DNA of 64,000 bases from Puniceibacterium sediminis (GCF_900188035.1 NZ_FZNN01000003.1:213637-277636), one strand, 5' to 3'. Shown: positions 26,894 through 36,684, numbered from the stretch's first letter. The notes: generated by a model not told the origin, from the sequence alone. Program-made: numbers and translations.

Positions 26894-27809
26894 GGTTGAG
26901 GAAGACTTCCTCCAAGTCGGCCTGTTCGGTGCGCACGTCGCGGATGCGGATGCCTGCGTCGCGGACCAGTTGCAGGACCTCTTCGGCCTGGGTTCTGGCG
27001 GCCTGGTAGGTGAAGGCAAGGCTTCCGTCGGGGCGTGACACGACGTCGATCCCCGGCGCGGTCGGTAGTATCGTGGGCGGGGTTTCCGGCGTGATGATCA
27101 TGGTGCGCGTGTCGATCTGCCCCAGCAGGTTGTGAGTGGTGTCGCGCGCGATCACCGCACCTTGCGAGATGATGGCGATTTCATCGCACATCTCTTCTGC
27201 TTCTTCGAGGTAGTGGGTGGTGAGGATGATCGTCATGCCACGTTCGCGGTTCAGGCGGCGCACATTCTGCCAGAGCATCTGGCGCAGTTCGATGTCCACT
27301 CCGGCAGTCGGTTCATCGAGCACGAGGATATGCGGGTGATGCACCAGCGCCTTGCCCAGCAGCAGACGCCGCCGCATCCCGCCTGAGAGCGTGCGGGCAT
27401 AGGCTTCCGCCTTATCCGTGAGCCCGATCATTTCGAGAATCTCTTCGGTCCGGCGCTGGGATTTCGGCACGCCATAGAGGCCGGCCTGCACATCCAAGGC
27501 GCCACGCGGGGTAAAAAACGGATCAAGGTTAAGCTCTTGCGGCATAACGCCGATGGCGGCGCGGGACTGGCGCGGGTTCACATCCTGATCAAATCCCCAG
27601 ATCGTCACCTTGCCGGCAGTCTTCTTTACCAGACCGGCCAGAATGTTGATCAGGGTGGATTTTCCGGCACCGTTCGGCCCCAGCAGGCCAAAGACGGAAC
27701 CCGCCGGCACGGTCAGGTCGATTCCGTTCAGGGCTTCCTTGGCCGGCTGTTTGCCGCCGCCCCCATAGGTTTTGCGCAGGCCGGTAATCTTGATCGCGTC
27801 CGTGGTCAT
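26871..27809 (-). CDS. ABC transporter ATP-binding protein, multidrug/YadG type
   Basis: 312 residues. Walker A GPNGAGKST (about 44-52), signature LSGGMRRRLL (about 141), Walker B ILVLDEPTAGVD and H-loop TTHYLEEAEEMCD. The C-terminal extension (about 230-312) is the DUF4162-like tail of ABC-2 exporters. Such ATPases normally work with an ABC-2 permease, but none is adjacent here, so the partner must be elsewhere. GGGAGC precedes the ATG. Confidence 0.9.
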   Translation of the reverse strand: MTTDAIKITGLRKTYGGGGKQPAKEALNGIDLTVPAGSVFGLLGPNGAGKSTLINILAGLVKKTAGKVTIWGFDQDVNPRQSRAAIGVMPQELNLDPFFTPRGALDVQAGLYGVPKSQRRTEEILEMIGLTDKAEAYARTLSGGMRRRLLLGKALVHHPHILVLDEPTAGVDIELRQMLWQNVRRLNRERGMTIILTTHYLEEAEEMCDEIAIISQGAVIARDTTHNLLGQIDTRTMIITPETPPTILPTAPGIDVVSRPDGSLAFTYQAARTQAEEVLQLVRDAGIRIRDVRTEQADLEEVFLNLTRSSAA

Positions 27810-27884
27810 GCTGTGGCTTGCTCCCGTTCGGTCCTTCGCTCATAACGCAGGTAGTGCAAAGGCAGCCAAAAGGGAATGTGCCCG

Positions 27885-28064
27885 ATGACGACTCAAGCGC
27901 CGGAAACCAAGGTCGTGGACAAATACCGTATCGCCTGTGATGGCGGTGAAGGCGCGCTGGGACATCCGCGCGTCTGGCTGCAGATCCCCGAAGAGACCGG
28001 TTTTGTCGAGTGCGGCTATTGCGATGCCAAGTACGTCCATCGCGATTTCGTCGGCAAGGTCTGA
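27885..28064 (+). CDS. CHCC zinc-finger protein (NDUFS6-like)
   Basis: 59 residues with a zinc-binding set C18, H27, C43, C46 ([25 protein letters not shown]). This is the zf-CHCC domain, found in the complex I accessory subunit NDUFS6 and in small alphaproteobacterial proteins that associate with complex I. The ATG at 27885 is 9 bases from AGGGAA; an ATG at 27876 is too close to it. Confidence 0.88.
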   Translation: MTTQAPETKVVDKYRIACDGGEGALGHPRVWLQIPEETGFVECGYCDAKYVHRDFVGKV

Positions 28065-28234
28065 GGCTTATCGGCCCGTGACAGCCCACCCCTAAGGGTT
28101 GTGACCACGGCAGGATGTCGGCCAAAGTCCCAAGTGGGCGCGCCTTTTCGCGTATTTCGAAAGAGAACAAGATGGGGTGGCGGAGCTTTTCGCTCCGTGG
28201 CACCCTGTGGTCGAATTGATAACGGAGGCGCGTC

Positions 28235-31057
28235 ATGGCGTTCGGAAAAGGCCATCACCTGCACCTGATAGATGGGTCTGCCTTCATCTTTCGCGCCTAT
28301 CACGCGCTGCCGCCACTGACCCGGAAATCCGATGGCCTGCCCATCGGCGCGGTTGCGGGCTTTTGCAACATGCTCCAGCGCTATGTCGAGGGGAACAACG
28401 GTTCGGACGTGACACATGTCGCGGTGATCTTTGACAAGGGCAGCCACACGTTCCGCAACGACATGTACGACCTCTACAAGGCCAATCGCGAGGCGATGCC
28501 CGAGGATCTGCGCCCGCAGATGCCGCTGACCCGGCGCGCGACCGAAGCGTTCAACATCGCCTGCAAGGAACTTGAGGGATACGAGGCCGATGACATTATC
28601 GCCACCCTGTCGTGCCAGGCGCGTGCTGCGGGCGGGCAGGTGACGATCATCAGTTCGGACAAGGATCTGATGCAGCTGGTCGGCGGCGGTGTCGAAATGC
28701 TGGATGCGATGAAGAATCGCCGCATCGACCGCGACGGCGTGTTCGAGAAGTTCGGCGTCTTTCCCGACCGCGTTGTCGATGTGCAGGCGCTGGCCGGGGA
28801 TTCGGTCGACAACGTCCCCGGTGCGCCCGGCATCGGGATCAAGACGGCGGCGCTGCTGATCAACGAATTCGGCTCGCTCGAAGAACTGCTGGATCGCGCC
28901 GAAGAGATCAAGCAGCCCAAGCGGCGACAGACCCTGATCGAGAATCGCGATCAGATCGAATTGTCGAAAAAGCTGGTGCAGCTTGATTGCGATACACCGC
29001 TGGACTTTGGTCTGGATGATCTTGAGGTGAAAGACCCCGATCCCGAGGTACTGCTGGGTTTCCTTGCCGAGATGGAATTTCGCACGCTGACCAAACGGAT
29101 TTCGGATGCCTTGCACGTTGAGGCGCCCGCCATCCCCGAACCCGAAGTGCAACAAGGCGACGCCAATGCGCCCGACGCACCGAAGATTGATCCTGAAAAA
29201 TACGAATGCGTCAGCGACCTGGCGGCGCTCGATGCCTGGATCGCCAGAGCCTATGCCCGTGGCTGGATCGCGGTCGATACCGAGACGACAGGCCTGAACG
29301 AGATGATCGCCGATCTGGTCGGCGTCTCGCTGTGCGTCGAGGCCGGGGAGGCCTGTTATATCCCGCTGACCCATCGTGGCGGCGCGGCGCAGAAAGAAGG
29401 GACAGAGGATCTGTTCAGCGAAAAGGCCGACGACAGTCTGGCCCCGGGGCAGATTCCGCTGGAGGCCGCACTGGCGGCGCTGAAGCCGATGCTTGAGGAT
29501 CCCAGTATCCTCAAGATCGGGCAGAACATGAAATACGATGCCAAGATACTGGCGCGCTACGGTATCAATCTCGCGCCCATCGATGACACGATGCTGATGT
29601 CCTATGCGATGCATGCGGGTGAACATACACACGGCATGGACACGCTGTCCGAGCGTTACCTTTCGCATACCCCGATCCCGATCAAGGAGCTGATTGGCTC
29701 GGGCAAAAGCCAGATCACGTTTGATCGGGTTCCGATCGAAACCGCCGTCAGATATGCCGCCGAGGATGCGGATGTCACCCTGCGCCTTTGGCAGCTGTTC
29801 AAGCCGCAGTTGCACGGCGCGAAAGTGACCCGCGTCTACGAGACGATGGAACGGCCGCTGGTGCCGGTTCTGGCAAAGATGGAGATGGCGGGCATCAAGG
29901 TCGACCGCCAGACGCTAAGCCGCATGTCGAGCGCCTTTGCCCAGAAGATGGCAGGGCTCGAGGCCGAGATCCACGAGTTGGCCGGGGAAAAGTTCAACGT
30001 CGGCAGCCCGGCCCAATTGGGCGAGATCCTGTTCGAAAAGATGTCGCTGGAAGGCGGTAAACGGGGCAAGAACGGGAAGTACTCGACCGGCGCGGATGTG
30101 CTCGAAGATCTGGCGACGGAACATGACTTGCCCCGGCGCGTGCTGGACTGGCGGCAGCTGAGCAAGCTGAAATCGACCTATACCGATGCCCTGCAGGAAC
30201 ATATCAACAAGGACACGGGGCGGGTGCACACCTCGTATTCCATCGCGGGGGCGAACACCGGGCGTCTGGCCTCGACCGATCCGAACCTGCAAAACATTCC
30301 GGTGCGTTCCGAAGAAGGCCGCCGCATCCGCGAGGCTTTCGTCGCGGAAGAGGGCAAGGTTCTGGTTTCGCTCGACTACAGCCAGATAGAACTGCGTATT
30401 CTGGCGCATGTCGCCGGGATCGAGGCGCTGAAACAGGCGTTCCGTGACGGGCAGGACATTCACGCGATGACCGCGTCCGAGATGTTCAACGTGCCGATGG
30501 ACGAGATGACCCCGGATGTCCGGCGTCAGGCCAAGGCGATCAACTTTGGCGTAATCTACGGCATCTCCGGCTTTGGTCTGGCCCGGAACCTGCGGATTCC
30601 CCGAGCCGAGGCGCAGGGTTTCATCGACCGCTATTTCGAACGCTTTCCGGGCATCAAGACCTACATGGATGACACTATCGCGTTTGCAAAGGAACACGAC
30701 CGGGTGGAAACGCTGTTCGGCCGGGTGATCCACACACCTGAAATCAACGCCAAGGGACCGCGCTCTGGCTTTGCCAAGCGTGCGGCGATCAACGCGCCGA
30801 TTCAGGGCACGGCGGCGGATATCATCCGACGCGCCATGATCCGGATGCCGGCGGCAATTGCCGGGCTGGAAGGCCGCGCCGTAATGCTGTTGCAGGTCCA
30901 CGACGAACTGCTGTTCGAGGTCGATGAGGGCTCGGTGGATCAGCTGATCGCCATCGCCAAGGAGGTGATGGAAGGTGCTGCTGCTCCGGTGGTGCATCTG
31001 GACGTGCCGCTGATCGTGGACGCCGGACAGGGGCGCAGCTGGGCCGAGGCGCACTGA
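28235..31057 (+). CDS. polA: DNA polymerase I
   Basis: 940 residues. The 5'-3' exonuclease (FEN) domain covers about 1-290 (LIDGSAFIFRAYHALP, DSVDNVPGAPGIG); the 3'-5' exonuclease domain (about 320-525) keeps its acidic DTETTG motif near 346, so proofreading should be active. The polymerase domain runs about 560-940, with motif A LDYSQIELRI (about 712) and motif C VHDELLFEV (about 888). GGAGG precedes the ATG. It fills gaps in repair and removes Okazaki primers. It appears to be monocistronic. Confidence 0.96.
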   Translation: MAFGKGHHLHLIDGSAFIFRAYHALPPLTRKSDGLPIGAVAGFCNMLQRYVEGNNGSDVTHVAVIFDKGSHTFRNDMYDLYKANREAMPEDLRPQMPLTRRATEAFNIACKELEGYEADDIIATLSCQARAAGGQVTIISSDKDLMQLVGGGVEMLDAMKNRRIDRDGVFEKFGVFPDRVVDVQALAGDSVDNVPGAPGIGIKTAALLINEFGSLEELLDRAEEIKQPKRRQTLIENRDQIELSKKLVQLDCDTPLDFGLDDLEVKDPDPEVLLGFLAEMEFRTLTKRISDALHVEAPAIPEPEVQQGDANAPDAPKIDPEKYECVSDLAALDAWIARAYARGWIAVDTETTGLNEMIADLVGVSLCVEAGEACYIPLTHRGGAAQKEGTEDLFSEKADDSLAPGQIPLEAALAALKPMLEDPSILKIGQNMKYDAKILARYGINLAPIDDTMLMSYAMHAGEHTHGMDTLSERYLSHTPIPIKELIGSGKSQITFDRVPIETAVRYAAEDADVTLRLWQLFKPQLHGAKVTRVYETMERPLVPVLAKMEMAGIKVDRQTLSRMSSAFAQKMAGLEAEIHELAGEKFNVGSPAQLGEILFEKMSLEGGKRGKNGKYSTGADVLEDLATEHDLPRRVLDWRQLSKLKSTYTDALQEHINKDTGRVHTSYSIAGANTGRLASTDPNLQNIPVRSEEGRRIREAFVAEEGKVLVSLDYSQIELRILAHVAGIEALKQAFRDGQDIHAMTASEMFNVPMDEMTPDVRRQAKAINFGVIYGISGFGLARNLRIPRAEAQGFIDRYFERFPGIKTYMDDTIAFAKEHDRVETLFGRVIHTPEINAKGPRSGFAKRAAINAPIQGTAADIIRRAMIRMPAAIAGLEGRAVMLLQVHDELLFEVDEGSVDQLIAIAKEVMEGAAAPVVHLDVPLIVDAGQGRSWAEAH

Positions 31058-31131
31058 TACTGGCGCCGGGCACGGCGTTTGATACCGTGCTTGCGTATTT
31101 GGAAAGAGAAGACGCCAGGTTCCAGTGCCTG

Positions 31132-32364
31132 TCAGCTCGGACGTGCGCCAGGTGCCTGCGCCAGACCAAGGCCATAATCCGTCGGCCCGAACTCGGGCGC
31201 AAAGCGTGCCTTTGTTGCGCTGGCGCGCAGCTTCGCCTTGATCCCGTCGGCTGTGACGTATTGGCCAGTGGTGGCAAGGAATTCGGCCCAGAGCGCGGCA
31301 ATTCCGGCGGCATGGGCGCAGGCCATTGATGTGCCGTTGAGCGCCCTCAATCCCCCGCCCGAGGCAGCCGAGATGATGCCGACACCGGGGGCCGCAAGTG
31401 TCGGCGCGATGTTGGAAAACGGTGCCACAGTCAGGCCAGTATCGCCATGCGCCACCGCGCCCACCGATATCACCCGACGGGCAGCGGCCGGGGCCGAGGC
31501 GCTGACCTCAAACTCTGGCGATACGGTGCGGCGGCTGTCATTTCCTGCGGCTGCCAGCAGCAGACAGCCCCCTTCGGTCGCGGTCTGAGCGCTGAGCATA
31601 TCGCTGAGCATCGCGAACATCCGAAGGTTCATCCGGTAGCTTTCCAATGCCACCGAAGTCGCGAGCAGCACAGGGAAGCCGTGCTGTTGAACCAGCGTGT
31701 CGGCAAAGCCCGCAAAGTCGAGTTTCAGCGACATGGCGATCACCCGGGCCCGGTGCGCGCCTGCCCAGCACAGGGCGTTGAACAACATGTCGGTCGATCC
31801 GCGCCCGTCGTCGGTCAGCACCTTGGCAATCAGCGCATCGGTGATGCCGGGGGAAATGCCGATCCGTACGCCATCGACGCTTCGTCCGAAAATTGTCGCG
31901 GCGACATGAGTGCCGTGACCGTTTGCATCGTGGTTGCCCGAACCGGCAAAGTCGTGCCGCGTGAGGGTCACGCCGATGAATGCCGCGTGGTCCGCGTCGA
32001 CGCCGGTGTCGAGAACGGCCACGCGCACGCCGGCGCCGGACAGCGGGCAACTGTCGGCGCCGGTTGCGGCGGCGCCCCAGCCGGGCAGTGCGTCATCGGG
32101 ACGGGCTTCGTCCAGGGGTTCGGGTTCGATCAGGCGGGTGGGCATGGCGCGGGCGATGGCGCAGACTTCGGGGTCGCGGGCCGCGTCGCGCAGGTCCTTG
32201 GCCGAAAGCTCAACAGTCTCGACCTCTGGCGCGAAGGGGATGTCATCGACCTCCGCCTGGCTGCTTCGAAGTACCGGACCGGACCTGGACGCCCCCCTGC
32301 GCAAAACCGGTGACGGGGGCAAAAGCCCGGCATTTCGGTCCCGCAAGAGAATGTATTTCGCCAT
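31132..32364 (-). CDS. S8 family (subtilisin-like) serine peptidase, no signal peptide
   Basis: 410 residues. The catalytic triad is intact: VAVLDTGVD (D119), NGHGTHVA (H150) and NGTSMACAHAAG (S346). The N-terminus (MAKYILLRDRNAGLLPP) is not a signal sequence, and about 110 residues precede the catalytic domain as a pro-region or interaction domain. That suggests an intracellular or unusually exported protease. The ATG at 32364 follows GGAG at acceptable distance. It converges on polA and stands alone. Confidence 0.88.
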   Translation of the reverse strand: MAKYILLRDRNAGLLPPSPVLRRGASRSGPVLRSSQAEVDDIPFAPEVETVELSAKDLRDAARDPEVCAIARAMPTRLIEPEPLDEARPDDALPGWGAAATGADSCPLSGAGVRVAVLDTGVDADHAAFIGVTLTRHDFAGSGNHDANGHGTHVAATIFGRSVDGVRIGISPGITDALIAKVLTDDGRGSTDMLFNALCWAGAHRARVIAMSLKLDFAGFADTLVQQHGFPVLLATSVALESYRMNLRMFAMLSDMLSAQTATEGGCLLLAAAGNDSRRTVSPEFEVSASAPAAARRVISVGAVAHGDTGLTVAPFSNIAPTLAAPGVGIISAASGGGLRALNGTSMACAHAAGIAALWAEFLATTGQYVTADGIKAKLRASATKARFAPEFGPTDYGLGLAQAPGARPS

Positions 32365-32586
32365 CGAAGGCTCCGTTCCATTGGGTAGCGCAATTGCGCA
32401 GGACCGGAGCCTGAAAACACCCCGCATCCCCATTTTCAGGGTACACGGGGGGGGAAAGGGTACAAAGAAGCATAGTGTGAATACCCCGTGAATTCGGCTG
32501 CTTGGCCAGCCGACGAGGGAATGTTTTCTGTGGCTACGTCACTACCGCCTGGGGTGGCTGTGGCCTGATCTCACGCCACAGTTGGG

Positions 32587-33582
32587 TCAGGCCACCGGCA
32601 GACCGGCCCCCCGGAACAGGTCAGGCAGTGACGCTTCGGGGCGGGGCCCCATATGGCTGATCACTTCTGCGGCGGCGACGCAGCCCATGCGCCCGGCCGT
32701 TTCCATGTCCTGCCCGGTGGCCAGACCATAGAGGAAACCGGCAGCGAACTGGTCGCCCGCACCCGTTGCATCGACCGGGACCACCTTGGTCACCGGCACA
32801 TCGGTACGCACACCGTCGCGCATGATGCTGACCCCGTCGCCCGACCGCGTGCAGACCACCAGCGGGCAGATCGCAGCCACGGCGGCAAGGTCGGATTCAA
32901 GATCGTCGTTCTGGTAAAGGGCGCGGATTTCAGCCTCGTTTCCGATGACGTAATCCAGTTCATTCTCGATCAGTTTCAGGAAATCGGCGCGGTGCCGTTC
33001 AACACAGAACGGGTCGGAAATGGCGATGCCGGCCTTGCCCCCGGCAGCGCGGCAGGCACGTGCGGTGGCGATAAAGGCCTTTTTGCCCTTGTCCTTGTCA
33101 AACAGGTATCCTTCGAGAAAGACGATTTCGGCCTGCGCGGCCACATCTTCGGATACGTCATCAGGGCCAAGTTCGGCAGAGATCCCGAGGTAGGTGTTCA
33201 TCGACCGCTCACCATCGGGCGAGACAAAGATCATGCTGCGCGATGTCGGCAGTTCGCCGCCCGCCACAGGCGCGTTGGCAAAGGTGGTGCCGATCTTCTC
33301 CATCTCAGCCGCGTAGAACTGCCCCAGCGCGTCATCGTGCACCCGGCCGATGAAACCGGTGCGCAGGCCCAGATTTCCCAGCCCGGCCAGAGTGTTGGCG
33401 ACCGATCCGCCAGGTGCCTGAACGCGGCCTTCCATGGCACCATACAGCACCTCGGCGCGGTCGCGTTCGACCAGCTGCATGATGCCCTTGGTGATGCCCA
33501 TATGTTCGAGAAAGCTGTCATCGGAGCGGGTCAGCACATCGACGATGGCGTTGCCGATGCCGACAACCTGATAGGTTTTCAT
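32587..33582 (-). CDS. PfkB family sugar/adenosine kinase
   Basis: 331 residues. N-terminal VVGIGNAIVDVL, the first signature PGGSVANTLAGLGNLG, and the second signature VPVDATGAGDQFAAGFLYGL with catalytic Asp277. The fold and GPRPEASL tail resemble adenosine-kinase-like members common in alphaproteobacteria. The ATG at 33582 overlaps the nth stop (ATGA), and its ribosome site GAGGAAAAG is the end of nth, so the two are coupled. Confidence 0.9.
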   Translation of the reverse strand: MKTYQVVGIGNAIVDVLTRSDDSFLEHMGITKGIMQLVERDRAEVLYGAMEGRVQAPGGSVANTLAGLGNLGLRTGFIGRVHDDALGQFYAAEMEKIGTTFANAPVAGGELPTSRSMIFVSPDGERSMNTYLGISAELGPDDVSEDVAAQAEIVFLEGYLFDKDKGKKAFIATARACRAAGGKAGIAISDPFCVERHRADFLKLIENELDYVIGNEAEIRALYQNDDLESDLAAVAAICPLVVCTRSGDGVSIMRDGVRTDVPVTKVVPVDATGAGDQFAAGFLYGLATGQDMETAGRMGCVAAAEVISHMGPRPEASLPDLFRGAGLPVA

Positions 33583-34223
33583 AATGTCTTTTCCTCGAAT
33601 GGGCAGAGATCGCGGATCAGGCAGGCCCCGCATTTCGGTTTGCGTGCGACACAGATATACCGTCCGTGCAGGATCATCCAGTGATGCGCATGTTGTTGGT
33701 AATCAACTGGTATATTGTCCTCGATCGCGCGTTCGACGGCGATCACATCCTTGCCCGGACAGATGCCGGTACGGTTGCCGATGCGAAAGATATGGGTGTC
33801 CACCGCCTGCGCGGGATAGTGCCACCACATGTTCAGCACGACATTCGCGGTCTTGCGCCCCACCCCCGGCAGGGATTGCAGCGCGGCACGGGAATTCGGG
33901 ACTTCGCCGCCATATTCCTCGACCAGAATCTGGCTCAGCCTGAGCACATTCTTGGCCTTGTTACGATAAAGGCCGATGGTGCGGATATGTTCGGTTATGC
34001 CATCCAGCCCTAGGGCCACCATCTTTTCCGGCGTGTCGGCGATCTGGAACAGCTTGGCCGTCGCCTTGTTCACCCCGGCATCCGTCGCCTGCGCAGACAG
34101 GGCAACCGCCACCACAAGGGTAAAGGCGTTGACGTGGTTCAGCTCGCCCTTGGGTTCGGGTTCGGACGCGTGAAAGCGGTCAAAGATCTCGCGGATCGTG
34201 TGATAGTCGAGCTGTTTTACCAT
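33579..34223 (-). CDS. nth: Endonuclease III (DNA glycosylase/AP lyase)
   Basis: 214 residues. Helix-hairpin-helix LPGVGRKTANVVL with the Schiff-base Lys at about K124 and catalytic Asp at about D142 (AVDTHIFRI). The 4Fe-4S motif C-X6-C-X2-C-X5-C lies at about C191/198/201/207. It removes oxidised pyrimidines. The frame extends 58 codons further, but the ATG at 34223 gives the standard length and has AGAGGCGG upstream. Divergent from the Ada-like gene, which also repairs DNA. Confidence 0.94.
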   Translation of the reverse strand: MVKQLDYHTIREIFDRFHASEPEPKGELNHVNAFTLVVAVALSAQATDAGVNKATAKLFQIADTPEKMVALGLDGITEHIRTIGLYRNKAKNVLRLSQILVEEYGGEVPNSRAALQSLPGVGRKTANVVLNMWWHYPAQAVDTHIFRIGNRTGICPGKDVIAVERAIEDNIPVDYQQHAHHWMILHGRYICVARKPKCGACLIRDLCPFEEKTL

Positions 34224-34374
34224 GCCCGCCTCTATGCCCGCCCCGGTCAGGATGCGCAATATTCGGGTCGCATGCCGGGCGTCGGTCGCACTACATGGGG
34301 GATAAAATGAAACGGTTGCATCTGTCCCGCCCCGCGGTATCCGCGACCCCCTTTCGGAGAAACGGAGCCCGCGC

Positions 34375-35214
34375 ATGACCATCACCGAGATCGACACCGG
34401 ATACCACTACAACGTCATGCGCCGCGCGATTAAGGCGATTGACGAAGGTGGCCCCGGGCAAACGCTGGAACAGATGGCCGCGCGCATGGACATGAGCCCG
34501 GCGCATTTCCAACGGCTGTTTTCCCGCTGGGCCGGGGTGTCGCCAAAGCGGTTCCAGCAGTACCTGACGCTGGGCCATGCCAAGGCCTTGCTGGCCGAAC
34601 GCTTCACCATGATTGAAACCGCCGATTCCGTGGGTCTGTCCGGCACCGGGCGGCTGCATGACCTTTTCATCCGCTGGGAGGCGATGAGCCCCGGCGAATA
34701 CGCCCGTCAGGGTGCGGGGCTGACAATCCGCTATGGTTGGTTCGAAACTCCCTTTGGCGAAGCCTTGGCCATGGGCACGGACAAGGGGCTGTGCGGTTTG
34801 GGCTTCCTGTCCGAAACAGGGCGCGAGGCGGCAATGGCGGACCTTACGGCGCGCTGGCCCACGGCTGACTATGTCGAAGATGCAGAGGCGATTCGCCCCT
34901 GGGTCGATGCCGCCTTTGCCCAGAAGGGCGACACGGCACTGCACCTCATGGGGGCGCCGTTTCAGATCAAGGTTTGGGAGGCGCTGCTGACCATCCCTTC
35001 GGGTCAGGTCACCACCTATTCAGAGATCGCGCAGGCGGTCGGCCACCCCCGCGCGATGCGTGCCGTGGGCACTGCGGTAGGGCGCAATCCCGTCAGTTTC
35101 CTCATTCCCTGTCACAGGGCCTTGCGCAAATCCGGCGGGCTGGGGGGCTATCACTGGGGCCTGCCGGTGAAACGCGCCATGCTGGCATGGGAAGCAGCCC
35201 GGGCCGAGGCCTAA
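34375..35214 (+). CDS. Ada-like AraC regulator fused to O6-alkylguanine methyltransferase
   Basis: 279 residues. The N-terminal AraC-type helix-turn-helix region (about 10-105; MDMSPAHFQRLFSRWAGVSPKRFQQYL, split by helix turns) is joined to a methyltransferase domain with the acceptor Cys at about C246 in LIPCHRAL. The N-terminal zinc/phosphotriester-repair domain of classical Ada is absent, so the usual methyl-phosphotriester activation switch is missing. It probably repairs O6-methylguanine and may regulate genes by another cue. Divergent from nth across 151 bases. Confidence 0.9.
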   Translation: MTITEIDTGYHYNVMRRAIKAIDEGGPGQTLEQMAARMDMSPAHFQRLFSRWAGVSPKRFQQYLTLGHAKALLAERFTMIETADSVGLSGTGRLHDLFIRWEAMSPGEYARQGAGLTIRYGWFETPFGEALAMGTDKGLCGLGFLSETGREAAMADLTARWPTADYVEDAEAIRPWVDAAFAQKGDTALHLMGAPFQIKVWEALLTIPSGQVTTYSEIAQAVGHPRAMRAVGTAVGRNPVSFLIPCHRALRKSGGLGGYHWGLPVKRAMLAWEAARAEA

Positions 35215-35341
35215 GGTCATCTGAACGTGATCAAGATGCGCGGAATGATGCCGATTTACTGGTGACTCAATGTGGGCCACAGCGCATTCTGCGCTATATA
35301 TCACGCGACCCGAGAACCGGGAGCAAACCACGAGGCCTATT

Positions 35342-36028
35342 ATGATCCGAGCAAAATTTTCCCTTATGACCGCAACCGCCGCGCTGATGGCGCTGACGGC
35401 CTGTACCAGCCCCGGTGTGTACAATAACGGTGCGTACAACGACGGTGTCGACCCCAACGCCAAGGCCAAAACCGGCGCGGCCATCGGCGCCGGTGTCGGC
35501 GCACTGGCAGGCATGATTGCCGGCAACGACCCCAAAGAGCGTCGCAATAACGCCATCGCCGGCGCAATCGTCGGTGCAGCGGGCGGTGCCATCGTCGGCA
35601 ACCAGCTGGACAAGCAAGAGGCCGACCTTCGTGCGCAGATGGGCAACAACAATGTCACCATCCAGAACACCGGTGACCGCCTGATCGTGACCCTGCCGCA
35701 GGACATCCTGTTCGCCACCGACAGCGCCAGCGTTCGCCCCGACCTGCAGCGCGACCTGCGCACCGTGGCGCAGAACCTGAACGCCTATCCCAACACCACC
35801 GTTCAGGTTATCGGCCATACCGACAACACCGGCGAAGCGGCCTATAACGCCAGCCTGTCCCAGCGCCGGGCACAGTCCGTTGCCGGCATCCTCGTTGCCG
35901 AAGGTGTGTCCTCGTCGCGCCTGCGCAGCATCGGCCGCGGCGAAGATGCCCCGATCGCGAGCAACCTGACGCCCGAAGGCCGCCAGCAGAACCGCCGGGT
36001 CGAGATCGTTATTCTGCCCAACGCCTGA
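35342..36028 (+). CDS. OmpA-family lipoprotein with glycine-zipper segment
   Basis: 228 residues. Lipobox LTAC with lipidated Cys at about C21. A glycine-rich segment (AAIGAGVGALAGMIAGN and IVGAAGGAIVGNQL) resembles the Gly-zipper of 17-kDa antigen-like proteins. The OmpA_C domain lies at about 105-225, with HTDNTGEAAYNASLSQRRAQ and NRRVEI, which binds peptidoglycan. Probably anchored in the outer membrane and linking it to the cell wall. The ATG at 35342 matches the signal peptide start. Confidence 0.92.
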   Translation: MIRAKFSLMTATAALMALTACTSPGVYNNGAYNDGVDPNAKAKTGAAIGAGVGALAGMIAGNDPKERRNNAIAGAIVGAAGGAIVGNQLDKQEADLRAQMGNNNVTIQNTGDRLIVTLPQDILFATDSASVRPDLQRDLRTVAQNLNAYPNTTVQVIGHTDNTGEAAYNASLSQRRAQSVAGILVAEGVSSSRLRSIGRGEDAPIASNLTPEGRQQNRRVEIVILPNA

Positions 36029-36056
36029 TCGCGTACTTCAGAAATGGACATTATGC

Positions 36057-36085
36057 AGCGCCGCGGTTTTCCGCGGCGCTGTTGC
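36057..36085 (+). terminator. Hairpin terminator after the OmpA lipoprotein gene
   Basis: Perfect 10-base stem AGCGCCGCGG/CCGCGGCGCT with TTTT loop. Only GTTG follows, so it is a weak intrinsic terminator. Confidence 0.6.
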
Positions 36086-36124
36086 GTTGTACGTATTGGC
36101 GCAACGAAATGAATGGAGTCACCA

Positions 36125-36679
36125 ATGCCTGACCTGAAACTTGTCGGTCTGTGTGGATCGATGCGCAAAGCGTCGACAAATCGGATGCTGCTGAACGAGG
36201 CAGCCCGCCTCTTTGGCCCGGCGTCGTACACCGAGGGTGACCTGAACCTGCCGCTCTACAACGGAGACATCGAAAATGGCCCCGGCATTCCGGCCGAGGT
36301 GCAGGCCCTGTCTGACCTCATCGGTGGCGCGGATGCTGTCATTCTGACGACGCCCGAATACAACAAGGGCGTATCCGGGGTGCTGAAAAATGCGCTGGAC
36401 TGGATCAGCCGGACCAAAAATGCGCCCTGGAAGGACAAACCGATCGCGGTGATCTCAGCCGCGGCGGGGACGCAGGGCGGCGCCCGGGCCAACAGCATGT
36501 TGCGCACGCTGATGCTACCGTTCAATCCGCTGCTGATTCCGGGCCCCGAGGTGATGTTGGGCCAGTCGGCACAGCAGTTCGATGCGCAAGGAAGGCTTAC
36601 CAGCGAGATGGGTGTAAAGCTTCTCACCGAACTGACGGGAAAACTGCGCGCGGAAGCGTTGCGGATGCGTCAGGGCTGA
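36125..36679 (+). CDS. NADPH-dependent FMN reductase
   Basis: 184 residues, flavodoxin-like. FMN-phosphate loop CGSMRKASTN (about 10-19), TTPEYNKGVSGVLKNALDW with the SxxLKNALDW signature, then AAAGTQGG. Likely a NAD(P)H:FMN or quinone/azo reductase. The ATG at 36125 follows GGAG. Convergent with the VOC gene. Confidence 0.9.
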   Translation: MPDLKLVGLCGSMRKASTNRMLLNEAARLFGPASYTEGDLNLPLYNGDIENGPGIPAEVQALSDLIGGADAVILTTPEYNKGVSGVLKNALDWISRTKNAPWKDKPIAVISAAAGTQGGARANSMLRTLMLPFNPLLIPGPEVMLGQSAQQFDAQGRLTSEMGVKLLTELTGKLRAEALRMRQG

Positions 36680-36684
36680 TTGTG

